Origin: Mesodorylaimus sp. YZB2_4
Lineage: Eukaryota; Nematoda; Enoplea; Dorylaimida; Dorylaimidae
Assembly (NCBI GenBank): GCA_030248295.1
Contig: JASANH010000850.1
Location: 248,001-312,000 of the forward strand
Length of the DNA: 64,000 bases
Direction: 5' to 3'
A program made the position numbers and the translations under genes. This document shows positions 56,901 to 64,000 of this stretch, piece by piece (position 1 is the stretch's first letter; each line of letters starts with the position of its first letter). The notes below the pieces were generated by a model, which saw only the letters and a program-made list of their open reading frames with translations, was not told the origin of the DNA and searched no databases.

Positions 56901-59900
56901 ATTAGCATGACCTGGGCTGATTTGTGTTATTGCACGTTCGTCTATCCAACGAACATATATTATCAAAACGGGGCTTCGTTGAGTAGCGGCTTGTGCATCG
57001 CCTATTTTTTCGCCGCCCGATTCAGTCACGTGGCTTCGGTCTTGTCATTGCTGGCTCTGAATGTGGACAAGTTCGTGTACATAGCGCTGCCATTTCGCTA
57101 TCAATCGATTGTGACCCGACGAAGGGTTAGTCTGCTAATCGTCGTGGTATGGATAGTGTCAGTCTCGTTGGCCGGACTCTCGATTACGTCGTCGTCCGAA
57201 ACAGATCCGTCAGGGAATCTGAGCCGGGTTGTTGGATTGAATGTTTCGAGTGAGTCCCCGAATCGATGCCGGTATAAGTCGAATGTGTTCCTGCAGTTGG
57301 TGAGTCCGATATTATTCTACGTGGTGCCTGTTCTCTTATCATTGGTTCTAAGTATTCGTATTCTGGCCATTGTTTTACAGCATCGACGCAACTTGATGGA
57401 CAATCTTGAACCGGCGTTGAGTCGCAAGTATTCCAGGAAATTGTGGCGAGCCGTGTGTTTCGTATTGTTGACGACCATAGCATCGGCTGTCTTGATTCTG
57501 CCCTACTGGGTCGTGTATATGACTCATTACTTCTGCAAATGCATCAGCGTAGCCTTCCAATCGAAAACTATGATCAATTTTCCGGCCTTGAATGCCATAG
57601 TCAACCCCGTCATAACAACACTGACTCAGAAGCACTTTCGACAAGAAGCGATACAAGGACTCGGTTGGGTTTTCCCCTGCGCTTGTATTCGCTCGTGTTT
57701 CTCTTTGCTGGCCTCGACGGGTAGGAAGTTATCGGTACTGGGTGGGCGGATCGGTAGTGCCGCCATGAGTGGCACTGACGATTCGGGGAACAATGATAGC
57801 GGTGACGATATCAATGTCCTGGTGCGTATGCCAGACAGGATTCGAATGAGAGAGGAACGTCGGACGATCCGCAGGTGTAGCAAAAATGCAAGCCGAGGCA
57901 ACGAGGAGTCGAGGAATGACTTTGCGGGTGGGCTTGAGGTAGCATTTGTAAAGACAGCAGAGAGTGATGTGGAGCATCAAGTTGTGATCACATGTTGACT
58001 TGGAACGATCGTGTCTGGAACAGCTGTTGTGCCTACTCATAATCTCTGTGTGGATTACTGTAGAGAGCTTTGCTGGTGTCGAATTGGCTCATGGTTGGCT
58101 CGTGTGGATAAAATGTATAAACGGGTTTTATCAGTTTTGTGAAGCCAAGCTGATTTTTCCACGATCAGGGATGCTATAAAAAGTTTTGTTGTGTCTTTCA
58201 GAGTACCGTTGAAAGTGTACGAGGCGCAGAATGCTCGCGACGCCCTGGCCAAGGCGATTTATTCACGTCTGTTCGACTACATTGTCAAGAAGATCAATGA
58301 ATGCATTCCGTTCAGTTCGAGTGACAGCTATATTGGTGTGTTGGATATTGCTGGATTCGGTGAGTGCATTTCCAGTTTAGGAGGCTACTTGGGTTCTGGC
58401 ATAAAGTAGTTTGGTTTTTAGAGTTTTTCACGATGAACAGCTTCGAACAATTCTGTATCAACTATTGTAACGAGAAGTTGCAGCAATTCTTCAATGAGCG
58501 TATTCTTTGTCAGGAGCAGGAATTGTACGACAAGGAAGGGCTGGGAATTAGGAGAATTAATTACGTGGATAATAGCGATTGCGTGGGTAAGTGGGTAAAG
58601 GGATGCGGAATTGAGAGTGAAATTTCAGAGGATTTTTAATTTTAGAATTGATAGAAGGCCGTGGAAATGGAATCTTGGATATTCTGGACGAGGAGAATAA
58701 GCTTCCAAAACCGAGCTCGCTTCATTTTACCGAAACTCTGCATTCGGTGCATAAAAATCACTTCCGGTTGACGGTGAGAATGTTCTGGTATGAAATGGGC
58801 GGCTTGTGCAACGATGTGCTTCATAGATTCCGAGAAAGTCGAAGTTAAAGGAGCACAGAGATCTGCGTGATGACGAGGGATTTTTGATCCGACATTATGC
58901 CGGGGCTGTGTGCTATCATACGGTAAGGAGAGTTGGGAGTGTGGTTGGATCGTGTTCGATGCTTGTTCTTTCAGGCTTTGTTTATTGACAAGAATAACGA
59001 CTCCTTGCACGCTTCGTTGGAATTTCTAATCCACGAAAGTAAATCACCATTTTTGCGTCATTTATTCCACAATGCCGCGGCTGAGAATGGGGATAATGGT
59101 CCGAGCAAGAACAGCAAGCCTGGCAAGTTATCGTTCATTAGTGTCGGCTCAAAGTTCAGGTCGCAGTTAAAAGTGCTGATGGAGAAATTGGATAGAACGG
59201 TAAGATTCTTGGATTTTTCTATTCGATTTGCTTTGATTGAAATGAATAATTGTGTTTTCCAGGGCACTCATTTCATTCGATGCATAAAACCGAATAGCAA
59301 CATGGTAGCTCATTCGTTCGAGGGTGGCGCTATTTTGAGTCAGCTGCAGTGCTCAGGTCAGTTGGTCTTGATTCTGGAGTTGGATGATTGAGGGATATAT
59401 TCGATTCGATTTTAGGCATGGCCAGCGTTTTGGAGCTTATGCAACAAGGTTTTCCGTCTCGTACGCAATTCGTGGAATTATACAAGATGTATAAGGACTT
59501 TATGCCGTCGGATTTGTCCCGCCTGGACCCGCGGCTTTTCTGCAAGGTGAGCGAGATGATGTGAAAAGACGGATGAATGGGGATGAATTAATGTTAATTT
59601 TTAGTGCTTGTTCAAAGCCTTGGGATTAAACGAACACGATTTCAAATTTGGTTTGACGAAAGTGTTTTTCCGGCCTGGCAAGTTCGCCGAGTTTGATCAA
59701 ATGCTGAGATCGGATCCTGAAAACTTGCGGCAACTGGTAGCGAAAGTGAGAACATGGTTGATCATTATGAGATGGAAGAAAGCCCAGTGGTGCGCATTGT
59801 CAGTGATCAAATGTAAGTAATCATTGCTTTTTGTTTTTCTCAACTGACTATTTGATTCTACGCAGTAAAAAACAAGATTCTTTGGCGGCGCCAGAAATTG

Positions 59901-61621
59901 GTCCTACTCCAGAGCTGGTTTCGTTCGTTGGTTGTGCAGAAACGGTATAAGCCGAAGTAAGAGTTTCTACGAGGCACTGCTTCGGAAAGCTGATTATGAA
60001 TTTGGTTATAGAATACTGGGCATTCGTAAGGCGAATACCCTTTATGGCCACATTGGTGCCGTCAAAGATGTTACGAAGAATTTGATTAAAGATCACGATG
60101 TTTGGACTCAGCGTATTCGAGATTTGGAGGATTCTGTGAGCCGACTGGTTGTGAAAATTCGAGTAGGTGGTTCATGTTGAATTGCATCAGGTGACTGATG
60201 CTGCCTTGTTTGCAGGACACGACAATGACATCGCAAGAAATAGATCGCGAGTATGGAAGTTTGTTGAAGACAATCGAATCGACGTTCACTGAATTGAGGT
60301 AGCTGTCCTAAATGGCACGTGCAACGACGAGATCATCCATTTTTTGTTTTTTTTAGAACTCAAGCTGCCATGCAAGCTGCCGAGCAAGAACGACTGCGTA
60401 GAGCGCAGGAAGAAATGGAAGCGCAGAAACACCAGAGAGAGATGGAGGAGGCGAGGATTCGGGAACAGGAAGCTGCGCATCGGGAAAAGATGGAAATGGA
60501 ACAGCGCCGAAAAGAAGCTGAGGAGGCTCAACAACAACAAATGATAGTGAATGCGGTACGTCATTTTAGATTTGCAGGCGAGAGGAGACTCGTAGAAGTC
60601 ACTGCCTTTCAGGCGCTGCTGGCAAAACAAGCGGAAATGAAGAAGGAAGAAGAGAAGCAACGGTAATTCTGTTTTTGGACTGTAGAACGTGATGCTGGAA
60701 CAACCGTTTTATACTTTAGAGAAAAGCAGCTGGAACAAGAAAGACGGGACAGCGAATTAGCTCGCCGCATTGCTCAAGAAATCAATGGCACCATGGAAGA
60801 AACGCTTTCCCCGCAAGCGTAAGTCATTGAACCTGATATGGCTCTCGTTGGTGCATTGATGGACATGTCTTAGGGCGAAGAACAATGTCAAGGCGAAGTA
60901 CGATTTGTCAAAATGGTCCTACGCTGAATTGAGAGATGTGATCAATACGTCAAATGGTAAGAAGAAAAAGCAAGTCCAGCGAGCCTTTTCATAGTTTTCA
61001 ATTATTAGATATCGAGCTTCTGGAATCGTGCCGAGACGAGTTCCATCGGCGTCTACGTGTGTATCACGAATGGAAAACGAGAAATGCCAAAGGCAAGCCT
61101 GAACTGATCGAACAGCGCGCTCCGGATTCTGTGGTCCAAAACGCGCAAATATCGGCGTTGATGAATCAGCCAGTACCGGTCATGAACGGGGGCAATACTC
61201 AACGTTACTTTCGCGTTCCCTTCGCTCGTTCGAGCGACAAGTATCGCGATGGGAACGAGAATAAGAAGACGGGATACTGGTGAGTGCTTGGACCCGATTT
61301 TATGCGTGGCTGCAGTGTATACACCCAGTCATATGTGCTTGTCCAGGTACGCCCATTTTGATGGTCAGTGGATCGCGCGTCAAATGGAGATTCATCCGGA
61401 GAAGGTGCCGATCTTGTTGATGGCAGGTGCGTACTGTGTGATCGTGGTAAGTGAATGGCTTGATGAGTGGTTGTGGTTTAGGTCGCGACGACCTGCAGAT
61501 GTGCGAGCTGAACTTGGAGCAAACTGGATTGACGCAGAAACGAGGGGCTGAAATCCTAGCGCATGAATTCGACAATGAATGGAAGAAGTACGGAGGCCCG
61601 CCGCACATTCCGCGTCGTTGA
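53974..61621 (+). CDS. MYO6: Myosin VI heavy chain
   Basis: Many exons. The N-terminus reads [20 protein letters not shown], as in myosin VI. The motor contains the P-loop [20 protein letters not shown] (about 55435), [20 protein letters not shown] with switch I, the relay region VLDIAGFG (switch II, about 58360), [20 protein letters not shown], and the actin-binding [12 protein letters not shown]. The converter follows ([20 protein letters not shown]), with [20 protein letters not shown] marking the reverse-gear insert and IQ region. A charged single helix ([20 protein letters not shown]) and the cargo-binding domain ([64 protein letters not shown]) complete it. Myosin VI walks to the actin minus end and serves endocytosis and spermatogenesis. 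The intron 56523-58200 holds an intronless GPCR gene. Confidence 0.96.
56751..57998 (+). CDS. Intronless class A-like GPCR nested in a myosin VI intron
   Basis: A single open frame of 415 residues with seven hydrophobic segments. TM1 runs [22 protein letters not shown]2 is around [13 protein letters not shown], and TM3 ends [20 protein letters not shown]4 contains [15 protein letters not shown]5 [14 protein letters not shown], and TM6 [21 protein letters not shown]7 ends [11 protein letters not shown]. The rhodopsin-type Asp-Arg-Tyr is Asp-Lys-Phe and the TM7 NPxxY is NPVIT. The cytoplasmic tail is long, Ser/Asp-rich and then Arg-rich. The extracellular N-terminus is only about five residues long from the ATG at 56751, so a first exon may be missing. 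The ligand is unknown. It lies on the same strand as its host, between the motor exons ending GTVIR and starting [12 protein letters not shown]. Confidence 0.85.
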   Translation: MLPAAVVPVLVLSNTVGMVVNLFVFVVACRQYGSRAASSGSNSSNVYQLIISMTWADLCYCTFVYPTNIYYQNGASLSSGLCIAYFFAARFSHVASVLSLLALNVDKFVYIALPFRYQSIVTRRRVSLLIVVVWIVSVSLAGLSITSSSETDPSGNLSRVVGLNVSSESPNRCRYKSNVFLQLVSPILFYVVPVLLSLVLSIRILAIVLQHRRNLMDNLEPALSRKYSRKLWRAVCFVLLTTIASAVLILPYWVVYMTHYFCKCISVAFQSKTMINFPALNAIVNPVITTLTQKHFRQEAIQGLGWVFPCACIRSCFSLLASTGRKLSVLGGRIGSAAMSGTDDSGNNDSGDDINVLVRMPDRIRMREERRTIRRCSKNASRGNEESRNDFAGGLEVAFVKTAESDVEHQVVITC

Positions 61622-61818
61622 CCGGGGTCGACCACATGTTGCTGGGCAAGCAACGAGGTCAGTTGCGGTTATTTAGCACTTCTTTTAAGCAACCTATTCA
61701 CTGTGCAATGACATTCTGTGCAATGCGTTTGTATGGTTACTGATTTCCGTCCGAGTGCATTTCCACTCTTTTACAGTAGTACTGGGTAATTGTGCGGGCC
61801 TGGGATGATTCCTGTTGC

Positions 61819-61824
61819 TTTATT
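61819..61824 (-). other. Candidate polyadenylation signal of COQ7
   Basis: AATAAA on the minus strand, 85 bases after the COQ7 stop, inside the 287-base convergent gap with myosin VI. Confidence 0.55.
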
Positions 61825-61908
61825 TGAGTAATTCCAACGATTCATTCGGGCAGCTTTAACTGCCATTGCCTACATGTGATACAGTAAATGTATTGTAGCA
61901 TATCGGGC

Positions 61909-63512
61909 TCAGATTCGTTCAGATATCCAGATGGCTCGTCGACAGCCAAATTGAATGACACTTTTTAGTGCAGTGTAGAACGGGGCCTGAAATTTGCGTT
62001 TGGGTGATTGGAAATGTGATACGCGAACTGACTAGCAGGCTGGACTCACCTTGGTGGCATCGTTCTGCAAAGCTGTGTCGTAATGCTCCAGTTCATCGTC
62101 GCGAATCTTTCGAAGAGTCTAAAAATGGAATGACTGCACAAGCGGCGAGAGAAGATATCCCTCAGTTTAGTGAAGGGTAACTTTCAGCGCGGGAGTAGAA
62201 CTATAAGAAGGCTTTGTGTGCGTACATTCAAAAGCTCCTTGTGCTCTTCCACGTCGTCCGCCATCAGCTCACGCATTTGACTGAAATAGGAAAGGTCATC
62301 GACATTGCTTATTGTTCTGAGCTACACCCCTCTGACTTGTTGTAGTGCTCGCCAATCACTTCTTCCACGGCTTCGGTGCATGCCATAGCCGCCTCCTTGC
62401 CCATAGCAGCAGTCACCGCTCCTGAAATAAGACATTGTGCAGGCAGACTGAAGTCCGAAAACGAGAGGACGTACCCAACACGAATCCAGTAGCATTCCAC
62501 AGGGGCAGTAGTGCCGTCGGTCGAGCACGATATTGAGGAATGAGGCGCTCGAACGTGGCCAGGTGGTCTTTCTCCTGCTCCCACATGTGCTAGAATAGAA
62601 ATAGGTAAGAAAAACCTGGGGCGCTGAAGAACATTGTGCCCATATTGACATGGGACTCAGCCTGGGACTCTGTGACATTGGGTCTCACAGAGTCCCGGGA
62701 AATGTACGCACGATCAGTATCGGTATTTTTTAAATTCGCGGCTACATCCCATGCTCAACGAGGCTTCCAACCCACAGATGCCCAGCAGTCGTAATGGCAA
62801 GTGAGGCGATAGATAATCAGTTTCATTTGGCCCCCTGAGGTCCATTTGAATTCGTCGAGGATGCACAGTGAGTCGCCCGAGGTATGCGAGGCCGACGAAC
62901 CCCCATCCAAGACCATATCCTCTCTGACCGTACAAGTGGACTCGCTAAACTTCTGACCTTTCGCTCGAAAAGTCGGTCAAATGAGTCACCGCAGCTGCAG
63001 AGTACTCGATCACCATTCGTATGCATCTAAAGTGCTGAGAATCGTCAGGGCGCCGATCCCCCCTCTGCTACGGTTGGGAACGTCACCCGTCAGTCATGTT
63101 TCAGCCGCAGAGCAGGTTGCCTGGTGCACAGCTCCGCCAGCCACTCCCTGCAGTTACACAGACCCAACACACCTAGGTGGTCGCCAGATACTCTTCCTCG
63201 CAAGTGAAACATTCAAACCGTCAGCATGTTTCAACCGCCCTTCCAGTCCGAAGTTCAGTTCCGAACTTGAGCCCCAGACAACAACCAGTCCCACCGACAT
63301 ACTTTTATCAACGGTCCTGTATCGGTCTTTCCAAGCACGAACATCTGACCAGCATAGATCTTGTCGGCACCAGTCTCGCCAGCGTGATCGACCCGGATTA
63401 TCTTGTCCAGCAGCTGGCGTCGTTTCTCGGCCACACTCACGCTCGACGTTGCCTGCATGCGGCATTGCACAATCGACACTGCACGCACTCTCGCCAAGTT
63501 CAACATCGCCAT
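61909..63512 (-). CDS. COQ7: COQ7/CLK-1 demethoxyubiquinone hydroxylase
   Basis: Minus-strand exons from the ATG at 63512. A short basic, mitochondrial-type leader (MAMLNLARVRAVSIVQ) precedes the first di-iron helix RIDHAGE-type motif, here IIRVDHAGETGADKIYAGQM. Next come the EKDHLATFERLIPQ helix, LPLWNATGFVLGAVTAAMGK, ACTEAVEEVIGEHYN, and DDELEHYDTALQNDA, supplying the other Glu and His iron ligands. The last exon ends LKSVIQFGCRRAIWISERI. It hydroxylates demethoxyubiquinone at the mitochondrial inner membrane, the penultimate step of ubiquinone synthesis; loss gives the long-lived clk-1 phenotype in worms. A TTTCAG acceptor lies 22 bases upstream of the ATG, and TMEM94 ends 211 bases upstream on the same strand. 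Confidence 0.95.
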
Positions 63513-63534
63513 CACTGCAGTAATTCACAAGCAC

Positions 63535-63536
63535 CT
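63535..63536 (-). promoter_or_regulatory. 3' splice acceptor 22 bases before COQ7 ATG
   Basis: CTGATTTCAG on the minus strand, in the short gap behind the TMEM94 stop. It is a good candidate for a trans-splice site of a downstream operon gene. Confidence 0.5.
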
Positions 63537-63723
63537 GAAATCAGGTCATGGAGCAATGGAGCAAGACTGATCGTGAGGTACTGGGCCAGCTTACCATCTA
63601 TGCAAAGCAGAATCCCTAATCGATAAAATACTTTTACTCAAGTTGAGTCACAAACTCGTCACAAACTCGTCATGAACTCATCACCCCACTCAACTATGAG
63701 CCAATACACAGAATAGCCCCCAA

Positions 63724-64000
63724 TCAAAACGGACTGTTCATTCCCAGCTTCGTCCCAAAACTCAGCCTCCTCCGACGCTGATCCCGAAGATATCGCTCGA
63801 GTTCGTATCGCTTCAAGAGTTCGTTCAATGGCAACGATACCAACGGCCAGACCAGGCCGCACACGTACACTTTCCACGGGACGAAGTGGGCTACCTCCAC
63901 TACCAGCACCTGCCCCAGCTCCACCCTCAAACTATGCAGTACACGTCCTATGCACAGCACCGTGTAAAAGAACTGAGCCAAAAGTAAAAATATGACCACT
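63724..64000 (-). CDS. TMEM94: TMEM94, C-terminal end (partial)
   Basis: A minus-strand frame that enters from the right edge and ends at 63724. It contains two hydrophobic stretches (FLLLAQFFYTVLCIGRVLHS and VYVCGLVWPLVSLPLNELLK), then a basic tail YLRDQRRRRLSFGTKLGMNS and PF. The ending TKLGMNSPF is the C-terminus of TMEM94, a P-type-ATPase-like ER membrane protein linked to magnesium uptake. Only about 90 residues are in the window. Confidence 0.75.
   Translation of the reverse strand, partial: VVIFLLLAQFFYTVLCIGRVLHSLRVELGQVLVVEVAHFVPWKVYVCGLVWPLVSLPLNELLKRYELERYLRDQRRRRLSFGTKLGMNSPF

Overview
This is eukaryotic nuclear DNA with short introns (mostly about 50-100 bp) bounded by GT/AG. 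It most likely comes from a nematode. The evidence is a small major-sperm-protein (MSP) domain gene, a LEV-10-type synaptic CUB/LDLa protein, a cluster of TTAGGC units (the nematode telomere repeat), and a consensus 3' splice acceptor only a few bases upstream of many ATGs, as expected for spliced-leader trans-splicing. The clade is uncertain. Clear CEP43/FOP, RELCH, TMEM94 and PHAF1 orthologues suggest a gene set less reduced than that of Caenorhabditis. All gene models come from reading exons by eye against remembered family motifs; no search was run.

Layout. 1-3235 holds a decayed BEL/Pao retrotransposon on the minus strand, broken by a 64-bp perfect palindrome and ended by a C-homopolymer block (3249-3560). 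3561-7759 is repeat-like intergenic DNA with an inverted-repeat element at 5919-6690. 7760-8969 (+) is a three-exon CHHC zinc-finger gene of the GTSF1/U11-48K class. 10216-10715 (+) is a two-exon MSP-domain gene. 11188-16572 (-) is a LEV-10-like protein with five CUB domains, one LDLa and one transmembrane segment; it carries what looks like a mutually exclusive exon pair. 17294-19272 (-) holds CUB-like exons of an unidentified gene. 19929-20680 has a tRNA-derived SINE-like piece and a LINE 3' end. 22508-32032 (+) is PHAF1, with a 5.8-kb intron containing an intronless LRR transmembrane gene on the opposite strand. 32698-37760 (-) is RELCH.

The right half is gene dense. It holds cyclin E (40143-41981 +), MFSD12 (42970-45764 +) and pyridoxal kinase (46078-48347 +), then CEP43/FOP (48559-50339 -) and EB1 (50808-52166 -). 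Next come a foldback element built on TTAGGC units (52631-52856) and myosin VI (53974-61621 +), which has a nested intronless GPCR (56751-57998 +). COQ7 (61909-63512 -) and the 3' end of TMEM94 (63724 to the edge, -) finish the window.

Themes. (1) Two unrelated intronless membrane-protein genes sit inside large introns of conserved host genes. (2) Several same-strand neighbours are close enough to be operons: EB1 then FOP, TMEM94 then COQ7, MFSD12 then PDXK. EB1 and FOP are known partners in microtubule anchoring. (3) The third CUB domain of the LEV-10-like gene has two homologous, phase-matched alternative exons. The window shows no single new system; these are the observations most worth checking.
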